DNA from: Zeus faber
Taxonomy: Eukaryota; Chordata; Actinopteri; Zeiformes; Zeidae
DNA length: 64,000 nt
NCBI GenBank assembly: GCA_960531495.1
Contig: OY482853.1
Span: 2,027,565 to 2,091,564, forward strand
Direction: 5' to 3'
Part shown: one piece after another, positions 1 to 41,325 of the stretch
How positions within the stretch are numbered: the first letter of the stretch is position 1
Layout: each line of letters begins with the position of its first letter
Program-made: the position numbers and the translations under genes
The notes under the pieces: model-generated
Databases searched by the model: none
Told to the model about the DNA's origin: nothing
What the model saw: the letters and a program-made list of their open reading frames with translations, nothing else

Positions 1-445
1 TCCTCTTCTTCTTCTTCTGACGCCGTGTCTCAAATTGCCGAGATCTGGAACGATCTAGAAACATGAAACTTGACCCAAAAAGTAGAAATAATGTGCGAAA
101 CACAAGCTCGACTGCTCCAGTGGTGGAGCTGTAGTTAAGGCCCAAAAGCACAATTTTCAAAAGAACACGCCCTCACGCCCTGACTCCAATTAATTTGAAA
201 TTTGACACAAAGTCCAGCTGGATTTGCTCTACTACAAAGCTTTGCATAATGTGAAAATGCTTTTTGCGATTTTAACTGTATCAACACCAAATTTGAGAAA
301 CATCCCTGCAAGACTGAGAGACGTTATTATAAACCAGCGACGTCGCTCCAAAAACATCGCTGCCACCAACCAAAAAAAGGTCAGATAATTGCCCATAACT
401 CATTAACCATTTGTCCAATCATCATAAATCTTGGTATATATCTTC
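1..445. other. Gene-free left edge, repeat-like
   Basis: No coding exon is recognisable here. The text (a gene-free stretch with phrases such as 'tggagctgtagttaagg' and 'aatttgaaatttgacac') resembles a dispersed teleost repeat of unknown class, possibly the same one as at 36.8-37.6 and 60.8-61.2 kb. That link is a weak impression. It is interrupted or followed by the Tc1-like element that starts near 446. Confidence 0.3.
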
Positions 446-1440
446 AGTCCATGTTTGGGGATAGAGTTAGCAAAGCTCTTTTTGGTTGGTTGGAGTCAAA
501 GGTCCATGGGACTGAAGCCAACCTCCCTGGACGCGGTCGCAAGAGGAAAATCGACCCCAGATTGAACAGAAGGATAGTGCGGATGGTAGTAAAAGAGACA
601 AGAACAACTTCCATAGAGGTACAAGCTGAACTCCATGGTCAAGGTACATCAGTGTCTGATTGCACCATCGGTTGCTTTTTGTTTGACAGTGGGCTCCAAA
701 AAAGCCAGACTGGAATTTGCTAAAATGCATATTGACAAGCCACAATGCTCCTGGGAGAATGTCCTTTTGACAGATGATTCAAAACTGTTGCTTTTTGGCA
801 AGTCACATTAGCTATATGATGAAAAATACCATACCTCAAACATGGAGGAGGCTTGGTTATGTTTTGGGGCAGCTTTGCTGGGCCTGGCACAGGGTGCCTT
901 GAATCCGTGCAGGGCACAATGAAATCTCAAGACCATCAAGGCATTCTGGAGCCAAACGTACTGCCCAGTGTCAGAAAGCTGTGTCTCAGTCGCAGGTCAG
1001 GGGTCCTCCAACAGGATAATGACCCAAAACACTCAGCTTAATGCACCAAGAATGGATAAGAACAAAACATTCATTGGACTATTCTGAAGTGGCCTTCTAT
1101 GAGCGATCTGAATCCTATGGAATATCTATGGAAAGAGCTGAAACATGCAGCCTGGAGAAGGCCCCTTCAAGCCTGAGACAGCTGGAGCAGTTTGCTCAGG
1201 TAGATTAGGCCAAACTACCTGTTGACAGGTCCACCTCTCATTGAGAGCTACACAAATGACTTGATGATTTCATTTGTTTTATTGTGTAAAATATTGTGTT
1301 GAATCAAATCAAAAGCAAAGTCTGATTTCTATTAAATATGGAATAAACAATGATGGATGCCAATGACTTTTGTGAGTTTCAGGTTATTTCAGAGAGAATT
1401 GTGGGTTATTTTCCAACAAATGTGCCTACATCTGTCTAGT
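446..1440 (+). mobile_element. Decayed Tc1-like DNA transposon (broken transposase)
   Basis: Fragments of a Tc1/mariner transposase are spread over several frames on plus. The reading frame at 451-723 has the N-terminal DNA-binding part, with a basic GRGRKRKI stretch. Remnants of the catalytic DDE domain follow: WENVLLTDDSK near 750-790 (first Asp), FWGSFAGPGTG near 860-890, QQDNDPKHS near 1015-1040 (second Asp) and SDLNPMEYLWKELK at 1102-1143 (third acidic residue). Several stops and frame changes mean no functional protein can be made. The right end is probably near 1440, after an AT-rich tail. No clean terminal inverted repeat pair was found, so both borders are approximate. Confidence 0.8.
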
Positions 1441-1689
1441 TGTGATGCATTATTGAGAATAAAGCGACAGCATCTGTGACGTTGTCCTACAGCGGTACAA
1501 GGCCAAGTCCGGCCACAAGATGACGGCGCTGATGACGCATTGTGACAGGTTTCAGAGAATGAGGAATGTGGTTTTAAAGTGTCAATCCATCACATCTGCG
1601 TTGAGCTTGGTTTCCTTCCTGACCACTGGATGCTTATTGTTCATCCCAATCAGCAGTTCACTGACCACTACGGACCACTTCTTGCCATG

Positions 1690-2573
1690 AAAGGCGAGGC
1701 AGCGTCTTTACCACCTCAGGCAGCTGAGGAAATTCCGGGTCTGGGTGAGGATCCTCAAGTCCTTCTACTGTGGAGCAGTGGAGAGCATCCTGACAGGCAC
1801 CATCACTGCCTGGTTTGGGAACTGTACTGCCCAGGACAGGCGGGCCCTGCAGAGGGTGGTGCGTTCAGCTGAACGTACCACTGGAACTACCCTCCCCCCC
1901 TTGCAGGAGTTATACACCAGGAGGTGTAGTAGCAGAGCTGCAGGATCATGAAGGATCCTCATCACCCCAACAACGGACTGTTTCAGCTGCTGCGGTCAGG
2001 CAAGCGCCTCCGCAGTCACACAGCGAGAACAGAGAGACTGAGACGGAGTTTCTTCCCTCAAGCCATTAGAACTGTCAACGCTGACCTCACCAGGGGTCCT
2101 AACTGAGCCATGCACTAGGCTCCACTACCTACTGTACTGTATGTAGCATACTGTACCGCATACTGTGTCACTGTTCAGGGTTGTTCGTGATGCCGTATTG
2201 CTGCGCCGTACTGTTGTATACTGTGCTGTATTATCTCAAACACTACCTCACTTTATTCACATGCCACTTTAATGCACATATCTGTATATACATAATTGCC
2301 TATTCCATATACATAAGCATATTCCCTTTATCTATTCCATTTTATTTCATCTTATTTTTATTATATTTTAATTTATTCTATATATTTTTATTTTATTCTA
2401 TAAGTATTCGACTACTGTATTACGTTTTAGGAGTCAGTTAGTTGGGCTATTAGAAATTTTTCCGAGGACATATTGTGTGTTATCACCGGGTGCGTTGCAT
2501 GACATTTCACTGCATATATGTATGAAAGTGGCGAATAAAATTCTTGATTCTTGAAAGGTGGACCCAGCCGCCA
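1690..2573 (+). mobile_element. 5'-truncated LINE (CR1/L2-type), 3' end only
   Basis: The 3' end of a non-LTR retrotransposon, encoding the segment after the reverse-transcriptase catalytic core. Readable pieces include RQRLYHLRQLRKF and then, in the frame of 1745-1951, FYCGAVESILTGTITAWFGN followed by ALQRVVRSAE. This C-terminal block is typical of fish CR1/L2-group LINEs. The copy is frameshifted and ends in an untranslated region of about 500 bp and a short tail repeat (attcttgattcttg) at 2548-2573. A tail-only copy of the same family lies on minus at 27135-27290. The left border is approximate. Confidence 0.8.
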
Positions 2574-3239
2574 ACAACTGAAACGCTGTATAGGGGAGCA
2601 CATGCAAATACATTGGATGGCTGTTGCTTAAGTATCAAAGTGGGGTTTTTTGTAAAACAAAATAATTACCACTTCAATATTTCAACAAAGTTGCTTTTAA
2701 AAATAAGGCTTCAAAACCACAAGTGTTTTTGGCTTCTAACAATATCAACGTTGTCTCTATAATAAACTTTAAGTTACCTGGCCTTCAATAGAAAGTTATT
2801 TCTAGAGTTTGAATACTTGTTTGGTGAGTGTTTACCTCGTACACAACATTTCATGCCTCGCTGTGATGTTTTGGAAGGTGTTGCTGGATCAGTAGCTTCA
2901 GTTTCAGATCTTAAAACTAGAGATTCACAAATTTAAATACATTCAAAATGTAAAAGGCTCATCAGCTCATATGTTTAAAAGCTTGGTTACAGACTCAAGT
3001 TAGATGATCAATACAGATTTAAAATATCTCTCATAGCTGAATAAAAGGGTCAGGAATAAATGTCCTTTCTTAATCCTCACATCTAGCTCACTGGTTCTCT
3101 AGTTCAGATAAAAACAAACCAAGGCGGATTTTAAACCTGACAACTTGACAAAATACTAGAGGTTCTCTACCTCCACCCACCAGATGGGGAGCCCCGCCCC
3201 GCCCCGCCCCAAAGGGTAAACACATTCTCATGTCAGATG
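2574..3239. other. Intergenic, nothing recognised
   Basis: AT-rich, with no coding exon, RNA gene or clear mobile element seen. A short GCCCC-rich patch (3193-3211) is the only local oddity. Confidence 0.5.
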
Positions 3240-5883
3240 GTACATTTTTATTGCCATAAACCGTGTAGGAAACAAATTAACTCAAAAGAATAAAAACAGC
3301 CATTCTTTCTATAATACAGTAAGAAAAGGTTCACGTTTCCAATTCCATTTCCAGTAAAATGTCAAATAAAAATGTTTTTTGTTGTTTGTTTTCTTGTCAA
3401 CACACATGATGTTCAGAAAGCATCTAGACTTTGTCTGCGGGAAGCTACAGATCGGGAACATTAGACGATGATCCTGTTTGGTGACTGAGTGAGCGAGTAA
3501 CGTTAGCTTAGCTTAGTGGAGGACGCAGACAGGACGCTACAGCCAATCAGAGGGAAGCTGTCTCTTCTTCACCTGGGATCAAAAATCTTTCAAACATTTT
3601 CATTTAGAAATCAAGAGTGAGGAGCGGGAGAGGGGGGGGGTCAAAGGTCAGGCAGACCCCCCACCCCACACCCAGAATTAAACCGACATGTAGGAGGGCT
3701 GCCAAGCGCTGCCCCAGCCAATCAGCTCTCTGTGGAGGCGGAGTCTGAAAGATTTTTGGTGAAGAGAGATCCAGAGATCCAGGCCTCCTTCCAGAATAAT
3801 GTTTAGTTTTCACTCTTTAAGAAAAACAAGACAAAACAAGGCCATGGTTAGAGGCGTCCGATGGGTCCGATTCACGACAACACATCACTTTAGCCCCGCC
3901 CCCTTTAGCCTGGCCACACCCAGCGGTGACCAGCTGGTGTCTGGACACTGAGGCAAACATTCAAAACACTTGATCAAAAACCTGCAACGGGATCGAAGAA
4001 GAAAGACGTTAAGAGGGAGTAGAGGACCTCCAGACCAGAGGGACCCCAGAGGGACCTCCAGACCAGAGGGACCTTCAGAGCAGAGGGACCCCAGCGGGGC
4101 CTCTAGTCCAGAGGGACCCCAGAAGGACCTCCAGTCCAGAGGGACCCCAGAAGGACCTCCAGTCCAGAGGGACCCCAGAGGGACCTCAAGACCAGGGGGA
4201 CCCAAGAGGGGCCTTCAGACCAGGGGGACCGCAGAGGGGCCTCTGGTCCAGAGGGACCCCAGAAGGACCTCCAGTCCAGAGGGACCCTAGAGGGACCTTA
4301 AGACCAGGGGGACCCCAGAGGGACCTCCGGTCCAGAGGGACCCCCAGAGGGACCTCTGGTCCAGAGGGACCCCAGAGGGGCCTTCAGACCAGAGGGACCC
4401 CAAAGGGACCTTCAGACCAGAGGGACCCCAAAGGGACCTTCAGACCAGAGGGACCCCAGAGGGCCTTCTAAAGGGAAGTTGGACGATTGTGAACCTCTAG
4501 ATATATAAACCAGTGCATGCTGGGATACAGAGAAGGTCCTGGTGGCTGTTGCGGGGCATCCCGTCACGCATGGATGTTGTGATAACGTTGATTGTGTTTG
4601 AACGTGTGATCATTAAAACAAACCAAAATGTCTTCATTCAAATCAAGGATTCAATCTTGACATTTACCTAAGTGTAGGGCTGCTCCCGACTAGATTTTGC
4701 TAGTAGACTAATCGTCGCACGTTTACGATATGAATTTGATTATTTAAATAGATACTTTTGGGGCATCAGAAAATGGTTTGAGTTCCAGGGCTGAGAAAGA
4801 ATGTTATAACTAACATAGTTAACACTGCTACATGACAGATAAGTACAAAACCTAATAACCAGCCTTTAAAATATACATTTATTTACAAGCGCTGCGTGCA
4901 CGAAGCGAGACGCCTGTTAATTAACGGCAAAAACCGCTCATCAAAAACAGTCATTATTTTTCTGAATGTGCCAGAGCAACCAGCCAGGAGACTGAACATT
5001 TTATTTTTGTTAAAATGTTTCAAATGAAAAGCCCTCCAGCGTTTCATTCACAGGTCCATACAGATTGAGGTTCAGTTTGACAAGGCGTAGCTACCAATGA
5101 GGTTTTTTTTCCTGTGACAAACCGACCAATGAAAACTTGTTTGTCTTGTTCTTGACTATTTTGGGACAGTCCTACTAAAGTGTGACTATAAATGAAGACC
5201 TCCATGTTTGGTTTGTTATGACATGATGCATTACTAAAGACCTTAAAGAAATCGTCATTAGTCGCTAAACTCTGAACAGGAACTCCAACCAGTCACTTCC
5301 TGTGGAGACGCCCTCACGTCAAAGCTCTGCGGTTCATATGTCGCTTCCCTTCGTTCTAAACCGCACATCTTAAAATCATCAGCTCATCCAGAGGAAAATT
5401 TTACAAAAAAAAAAACAACAAAAAAAAACAAAACACCACAATGAAGGACTTAAAATTTTAGATGATTAAAATATTGTGATTTGAAAAAAACATTTATCCG
5501 ACTAATTAATGACCCCTCATGTGGGTTCTGGGTTAACGCCCGCGCCCTGCGCTCCTTTATCTGCGTTCTGGTACGTTTGGCTTTTCAAAATAAAGAGTAC
5601 CTGGCTTCCAGAAGAGTCTCCATTAGAAGCAAACTAACACTAGACATCGGGAGGTTTTCTAAAGCGCTCACCGTGGACCTTCTACCCGGGAATCAGTAGA
5701 AGAAGAGTTCTGTGTGGTGAACATCTGGACTTCCTGTCAGCTGACCACCCAGACAGGAAGTGGGCTGGGCAGAACAGCGCGCTGCAGTTTGGACATGCGG
5801 TGTGTGTGTGTGTGTACTTATAAATATACTGCTACAGTGGGACACGGGAGGCTCCGCCCCCTGTGCCCCACCCCTCTCAGTCT
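3240..5883 (-). other. eif4h: Predicted 3' UTR of eif4h
   Basis: On minus, the sequence after the eif4h stop codon (5884-5886) runs without another recognisable exon to an AATAAA polyadenylation signal at 3252-3247. A 3' UTR of about 2.6 kb is an inference, since earlier signals cannot be excluded. The region includes a short GT run (5805-5816), an A-rich tract near 5405-5435 and a GGGACC-type minisatellite at 4018-4475, which would all be transcribed if the prediction holds. Confidence 0.45.
4018..4475. repeat. Minisatellite of CAGAGGGACCCCAGAGGGACC-like units
   Basis: About 460 bp of imperfect units of roughly 24-36 bp, built from 'cagagggacc', 'ccagaggga' and 'cctccagtccagag'. It keeps frames open on both strands (Gly/Pro/Arg-rich readings at 3885-4205 minus and 3970-4290 plus). 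That is a by-product of composition and not evidence of a gene. It lies in the predicted eif4h 3' UTR. Confidence 0.9.
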
Positions 5884-17745
<11,862 letters not shown>

Positions 17746-18207
17746 TGCTGAGGTTCGCTGTCCAGGAGAGAGCGGCGCGAAGGGTCCTTCAGTTCATCAA
17801 CAGCACTGGCGTATAGCTGCCCGCGCTGCGCCTGCACCAAAACACCGGGGCTTTGCTGCACTCTGCTGCCTGCATTTCTACCTGTCACAGCGCAGGGTTC
17901 AGGGGTTTGTTGTTCTAACTGCTTGGATAAACTGGCACAACAATGTATAAGCAGATGCACTAAAACGGTAGATTTAGATTTCACCGTCGCATTGCTTTAT
18001 GCTGCTTCTGCGTGGACATGTTTTCATCACTATGAACATTTTGAAACTCTCCCAAATGATCAGCGCGTCCTGCTGCTCCTACACATTATCATATATATAA
18101 AACGGAGTCAGGGAGCACGTTGTGACTGGTCCAGAGGCTGTGAGCGGAGCTACAGGGAACGCTGCCTCTTTTTGGAGACGTTTCCTTATGTCTGTGGTGT
18201 TTATGTA
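17746..18207 (-). promoter_or_regulatory. eif4h: Presumed eif4h promoter/5' UTR
   Basis: The sequence immediately upstream of the eif4h start codon (17745) is GC-rich to about 17900. It then turns AT-rich until a SINE-like repeat begins near 18208. No TATA box is convincing at a defined place. The call rests on position alone. Confidence 0.4.
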
Positions 18208-18640
18208 GAAGAAGAAGAACAACAACAATCTTTATTTGTCACACAGCACACCACACTACAACACATGCACACACACACACGCTTTGAAGGGCGGCCGGTG
18301 AAATGGTTCCTCTGCATTGAACCATCCTGACTTGTGCTTCCTCCGGGGCCACAGCCAGGAGCAGGGGGCACCATTCGTGGACGCGCCCGGGGACCAGGTG
18401 ATAAGTGTCCATCGCTGGTCAGACCATGATGGGTGCATGTTTTTGAGGGGAGTCCTTACTGACATTAGGTGGAGGAAACCCCATGTGAGCACGGGGAGAA
18501 CATGCAAACTCCACCCAGAAAGGCTCCAGTTTGGGAGATAAGCCACCGGAGCACGGTGCCAACAGCGCCCCAGGTGGGAACCGAACCCAGGACCTTCTCG
18601 CTGTGAGGCAGCAGTGCAATGCACTGTGCCACCTATTTAT
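18208..18640 (-). mobile_element. SINE-like repeat, copy A
   Basis: Interspersed repeat read on minus. The head includes 'gtggcacagtgcattgc', 'aggtcctgggttcggttccc' (near a Pol III B box, GGTTCGANTCC) and 'gagtttgcatgttctcccc'. The tail near 18208-18240 is TTCTTC/TTG-rich. Copies B (24911-25277) and C (29040-29482) share the same order of blocks. The family is common in teleosts. A tRNA-derived origin is suggested by the B-box-like block but is not proven. Confidence 0.75.
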
Positions 18641-19304
18641 CTTATTCCAAAGGACGATCTCCGTGGAGGTGAGCGGGATGGAGCGCACCTCGTGGGACGG
18701 TGTGGCTCAGGGCAGCGGCTGTGGAGTGAAGCGGTTTGATGCCTCCTCTGTTCGGACGCTTGGTTCTGTGTGGGTGGAGCAGAGCGGCTGCGTTGCAACA
18801 CCACCTGGATCAAACTACTCATCCTGACCTTGTTCCGTTTGCTTGATGGTTTGAATTGTGACCTGAAATCAGCCGAGCAGCACGAAGGTGCAGAAATGGA
18901 ATATAATATTCATAACCATGTTTAAATTACTGTATAATCCCATGAAAACAGGAATCGTTGTGTTTTCGTCATGTTAGAATGAGACGTTTCTATCTACATA
19001 GGGAGCGGGTACGCTGCACAGGGGCCGCCATGTTGCACCGCCATGTTTCAACGGTAGCCCAGAATGGACAAATCAAACACTGGCGCTCGAGAGGGACTTT
19101 CACGTTTTTCACGTGGCACCGTCACGGGGTGGGCTCAGTCGGTTGAGATCCACAACTTCACCACTAGGTGCCACTACATTCTACACACTGCACCTTTAAC
19201 TTTGCCAGGTGTGGCTGAGCGTTTGGAGCGTGAGCTGAAAGCAGCACCACGTTCATACATTCACACAGAAAGAAAAACAAACAAGAACATTTGAAAAAAG
19301 AATT
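18641..19304. other. Intergenic between abcg1 and eif4h, nothing recognised
   Basis: No exon, RNA gene or clear repeat seen. It separates the predicted abcg1 polyadenylation site from the SINE-like copy upstream of eif4h. Confidence 0.45.
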
Positions 19305-21446
19305 TCATTTTTATTTATTCTAAAATGTCACAGAAATGTATTTTGTTGCCAACGTGCCTGTGTTTCTCATACACACAGAAGGTGGTACAGTCCTACAGCA
19401 AGAACACACACACACACACACAGTTAGAAGGTGGTACAGTCCTACAGCAGGAACAGAAAAAGCAGAAAATGAAACTTTCAGCGAGGAGCGCGTCACGGTT
19501 TCTGGTCTGGTTTCCCTTTCATTCAAATAAGAAACAACAACAAAAGTCTAATGACTCCTTTTATAACGGTTGACGATCAGTTTCAACTGAACTTCATTGA
19601 TTTGTGTCTGAGGCTCTTCATCAAGCGTCTCGCCTCCCTGACGGTGTCATGTGACCTTTGACCTCCCTCTCTCCTGCTTAATACGTCGCAGTCGCCGCTT
19701 TTTCCCGACAGAAAACCAATCAATGCAACGCTAACCTCTAAACTCAGAGTAACGTTTAACACGTTATGGCTTAAAATTGTACAAAAAAAAATAGAAACGT
19801 CTTTTCAGTCGTTCGGCCTCTTGGCCCTCTGACGATACAGAATGGATACGATTATTAAACGTCCCATTTAAAGTAACCTGACGAGCAGGACAGCTACTAT
19901 ATGAAACATGGAACCGATTGGCTCACCGACACCGGGACCGGCTGATTGGCTGAGAACAGCTCCCGGCGCCGCAGCGGACAGAGGGTTTAGCAGCAACTAG
20001 GGATTGGTTTTGATCCGATACCAAGTAATACCAAGGCAGAATCAGCAATATTGATATTGATATTGATATTGATACCGACACTGGGGGGGGCATGCGTGCT
20101 GCACGTGGGCGTTCACGTAACATGTGAGTGACGGGCTCCAAGGAAGCACAAGTGAGGAAATATATAAATAGACTTAAAAAAAATGTTTTACTTATTTTGG
20201 AGGAAGAGTTTGATCCTTTTTTAGGTTTGGATCCTACTGACGCTGGAATGGAACTTCAAAACCAGACGTAGTTTTGGTGGTATCCGTACTCCCACCCTCA
20301 ACGCCAACCCCCCTGACGGGGCTCGGGTGGAGGGCGGAGCGGCACCAGTCGTCCTGCTCCGTCCTTTTCCGTTCTCGTGTGTCCTGCAGGTGGAGTCTCA
20401 GGTGCAGCCAGTGCGTGTCGAAGAAGATATTGATGGAGAAATGCATTGATTGAATTTTTTCCTCATTTTGAAAATGTGCACAAAATGTCTTTGACTTCAG
20501 CTGAAATGAAAAGGATGAAGCTCGACGGCTCCGGCCCGGCAGCTCACAACCACGTCAAGCAGCCAGGTTGACTTTACATGGAAACAGGTCGAAGCAGCTG
20601 AATCTCATGGCTACACTTTTTTCAGAAAAAGTTTTCCTAACTGTACAAATTCTGTATACTTTTTTTTTTAAATACTACCGCCAGCAGTAGTTGATTCATT
20701 TACTTCCAATGAATATAAAAATACACATTGCAATAGAAGATGATTCCGGCCTTTTAATGACGTTAAAGCACAGTCTCCTACGGCTACTCTGCCACCTGGT
20801 GCGCCGGCTGCTCGTGACACTGAAGCGCCTCGGACCACCCCGCTCTGAAATACACAGACACACACAACGTAACTATGGCAACATGAATACGCACAACGCC
20901 TTGAGCGGCAGCGATGAACTCCTGCGTGTTTGGAGCACAACAAATGCATGCGTCCATTTACAACAGAAATGTGGGAAAGGTTGAGGGTATAATCTGAAAC
21001 AAGCGGTCGGTGCTACTGAGGACTAGCGCTACGACAGCTGTTCAGTTTCACTGCGTGGAGGTGAACGGTGTGAGGGACTGGACTGGAGGGTCGCCAAGCG
21101 CAGCCTCCAGCTTTTCAACTGATTTCCAATTGATTTTCAGGTGATTTTCCACTGATTTTCAACTGATTTTCAACTGATTTTCAGGTGATTTTCAACTGAT
21201 TCTCAAGTGATTTTCCACTTATTTTCAAGTGATTTTCAACTGATTTTCAGGTGATTTTCAACTGATTCTCAACCGATTTTCAAGTGATTTTCCACTGATT
21301 TTACACTTATTTTCAACTGATTTTCAACTGATTTTCAACTGGTGCCAGCTGCAGTAGGTTGACAGGCTAGGCGGTACAAAACAACAATGCAATATCGCTG
21401 GACTGTGTAGCCTTCCTCTCCTCCTCCTCCTCCTCCTCCTCCTCCT
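19305..21446 (-). other. abcg1: Predicted 3' UTR of abcg1
   Basis: After the abcg1 stop (21447-21449) no further exon appears, and overlapping AATAAA signals occur on minus at 19319-19310. The region contains a GATTTTCAACT minisatellite (21110-21343), a CTC run just after the stop (21419-21446) and a GATATT run near 20048-20072. The extent is inferred. Confidence 0.45.
21110..21343. repeat. GATTTTCAACT minisatellite
   Basis: About 230 bp of 11-bp units (ctgattttcaa, ggtgattttcaa and variants) in the predicted abcg1 3' UTR, starting about 100 bp past the stop codon. Confidence 0.95.
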
Positions 21447-38590
<17,144 letters not shown>

Positions 38591-38730
38591 GCCGGCCCCG
38601 CGCGGTTCCTCAGCTGCCAGAGCTGCGGCCGGATGCCTCCTCCAGGAGCTGCACGCACGCACACACGCACGCACACACACACACACACACACACACAGCT
38701 GTAGGATGAGCTGCAGCTCAGCCACACTAA

Positions 38731-39954
38731 GCCTCCCTCCTCCCTCCTCCCTCCTCCCTCCTCCCTCCTCCCTCCTCCCTCCTCCCTCCTGCCTCCTCCC
38801 TCCTCCCTCCTGCCTCCTCCCTCCTCCCTCCTCCCTCCTCCCTCCTGCCTCCTGCCTCCTGCCTCCTGCCTCCTGCCTCCTGCCTCCTCCCTCCTCCCTC
38901 CTCCCTCCTCCCTCCTCCCTCCTCCCTCCTGCCTCCTCCCTCCTCCCTCCTCCCTCCTGCCTCCTGCCTCCTCCCTCCTCCCTCCTCCCTCCTCCCTCCT
39001 GCCTCCTGCCTCCTCCCTCCTGCCTCCTCCCTCCTGCCTCCTCCCTCCTGCCTCCTCCCTCCTGCCTCCTCCCTCCTCCCTCCTGCCTCCTCCCTCCTCC
39101 CTCCTCCCTCCTGCCTCCTCCCTCCTCCCTCCTCCCTCCTCCCTTCTCCCTCCTACCTCCTCCCTCCTCCCTCCTCCCTCCTGCCTCCTCCCTCCTCCCT
39201 CCTGCCTCCTCCCTCCTCCCTCCTCCCTCCTCCCTCCTGCCTCCTGCCTCCTGCCTCCTGCCTCCTCCCTCCTGCCTCCTGCCTCCTGCCTCCTCCCTCC
39301 TCCCTCCTCCCTCCTCCCTCCTGCCTCCTGCCTCCTGCCTCCTCCCTCCTCCCTCCTGCCTCCTCCCTCCTGCCTCCTCCCTCCTGCCTCCTCCCTCCTG
39401 CCTCCTCCCTCGCCTCCTGCCTCCTGCCTCCTCCCTCCTCCCTCCTGCCTCCTCCCTCCTCCCTCCTCCCTCCTCCCTCCTGCCTCCTGCCTCCTCCCTC
39501 CTGCCTCCTCCCTCCTGCCTCCTGCCTCCTCCCTCCTGCCTCCTGCCTCCTCCCTCCTCCCTCCTGCCTCCTCCCTCCTGCCTCCTCCCTCCTGCCTCCT
39601 CCCTCCTGCCTCCTCCCTCGCCTCCTGCCTCCTGCCTCCTCCCTCCTCCCTCCTGCCTCCTCCCTCCTCCCTCCTCCCTCCTCCCTCCTCCCTCCTGCCT
39701 CCTGCCTCCTCCCTCCTCCCTCCTCCCTCCTGCCTCCTCCCTCCTCCCTCCTGCCTCCTGCCTCCTGCCTCCTGCCTCCTGCCTCCTGCCTCCTGCCTCC
39801 TCCCTCCTCCCTCCTCCCTCCTCCCTCCTGCCTCCTCCCTCCTCCCTCCTGCCTCCTCCCTCCTGCCTCCTGCCTCCTCCCTCCTGCCTCTTCCCTCCTG
39901 CCTCCTCCCTCCTCCCTCCTCCCTCCTCCCTCCTGCCTCCTGCCTCCTCCCTTC
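38731..39954. repeat. 1.2-kb homopurine/homopyrimidine array (CTCCCTC / CTGCCTC)
   Basis: About 170 units of 7 bp, mostly CTCCCTC or CTGCCTC, with rare ATC/TTC variants and 'ccctcgcctc' junctions at 39410 and 39617. It starts about 140 bp upstream of the abcg1 start codon, so on the gene-sense strand it is G-rich. It may be promoter, 5' UTR or intron; no 5' UTR exon was found to decide. Long open frames on both strands (517 and 484 codons) arise only because 7-bp units of this composition lack stops. Confidence 0.97.
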
Positions 39955-40021
39955 TATCTCTCTCTTTATTCAATTACATTTTTATTGAATTGAGAGAGAG
40001 CGTCGATGGTTTCATTAAGAT

Positions 40022-40129
40022 CAGTGATATACGTTGACATGCAGTTCAGCCACAACATTAAACCAGTGACAGGTGAAGTGAAGAACATGCATCACCTGGT
40101 TCCAATGGCACCTGTCAAGGAGTGGGATA

Positions 40130-40169
<40 letters not shown>

Positions 40170-41325
40170 CTGTTATATATCATTAATATATATACTGTTA
40201 TATATTATTATTATATATATACTGTTATATATTATTTTATATATATTTATATATACTGTTATATATTATTATTAGATATATACTGTTATATATTATTATT
40301 AGATATATACTATTATATATTAATATTAGATTTATACTGTTATATATTATTATTAGATATAGCCTGTTATAAATCATTATTATATATATATATTGTCATA
40401 TATTATTATTAGATACATATATTGTTATATATTATTATTAGATATATACTGTTATATATTATTATTAAATATATACTGTTATATATTATTATTAGATATA
40501 TAGTCTTATATATTATTAGATGTATACTGTTGTATATTATTATTAGATATATAGTCTTATATATTATAATTAAATGAGGCAGCAGGTGAAGAGTCAGTTG
40601 TTGAAGTTGATGTGTTGAAGCAGCATAAGGATCTGAGCCACTTTGACAAGGAGCACATTGTGATGCTGGACGACTGGGTCAGAGCATCTCCACAAGCACA
40701 GGTCTTGTGGCTGTTCCCGCTGTGCAGTGGTTACTACCAAAAGTGTCCAAGGAAGGACGACCACTGCATGTGGGGAGTGAAGTCTAGTCCGTCTGGTTCG
40801 ATCCCACAGAAGAGCTACTGCAGCACAAAGTGGTGGAACAGTGAATGTTGCTATGATAGAAAGGTGTAGAACACACAGTGCATGGCAGCTTGCTGCGTAT
40901 GGGAGCTCACAGTGTCCATGCTGACCCCTGTCCACCCCTGAAAGCACCTACAATGGACACATGAGCATCACAACTGGACCGTGGAGCAATGGAAGGTGGA
41001 GGTCTGATGAATCACCTTTTCTTCTACATCATGTGGATGGGCGGGGTTAGGGTCCGATCCCATGGAGCATCTGTGGGATGTGCTGGAACAACAAGCCTGA
41101 TCCATGGGGCCCCACCTCCAACTTCCAGAAAGGATCTGCTGCTAACGTCTTGGTGCCAGATACCACAGGACATCTCTTGAACTTGAACTTGAACTTGAAC
41201 ACCTTCAGTCTGGTGGAGTCCATGCCTCCACGTCACAGCTGTTTTGAGGACACCAGGGGGAGCTACACAGTATTAGTGTTATTAGTGGTGTTTTTAATGT
41301 TGTGGCTGATCAGTGAATATCTGCC
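40022..41325 (+). mobile_element. Tc1-like element, internally deleted, with AT array
   Basis: Termini are inverted: 'tcagccacaacattaaa' (40046-40062) and 'tttaatgttgtggctga' (41293-41309), a 17-bp perfect match. Readable remnants of a transposase gene include 'gatctgagccactttgacaa', 'gaccactgcatgtgg', 'gagcatctgtgggatgtgct' and 'ggatctgctgctaacgtctt', matching a Tc1 family that is widespread in teleosts. The segment encoding most of the catalytic domain is missing, between about 41040 and 41060, so it is non-autonomous. An AT-rich array occupies 40120-40575 near the left end. It sits upstream of abcg1. Confidence 0.82.
40120..40575. repeat. ATATACTGTTATATATTATTATTAG array inside the Tc1-like element
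   Basis: A (TTA)n run at 40130-40168 is followed by about 15 units of roughly 25 bp built from 'atatactgttatatatt' and 'attattag'. The same motif, inverted, is found at the same place in the copy at 15015-15463. Confidence 0.9.

Noticed and set aside
3885-4290. Collagen-like Gly/Pro frames on both strands
   Set aside because: Product of the GGGACC minisatellite in the predicted eif4h 3' UTR.
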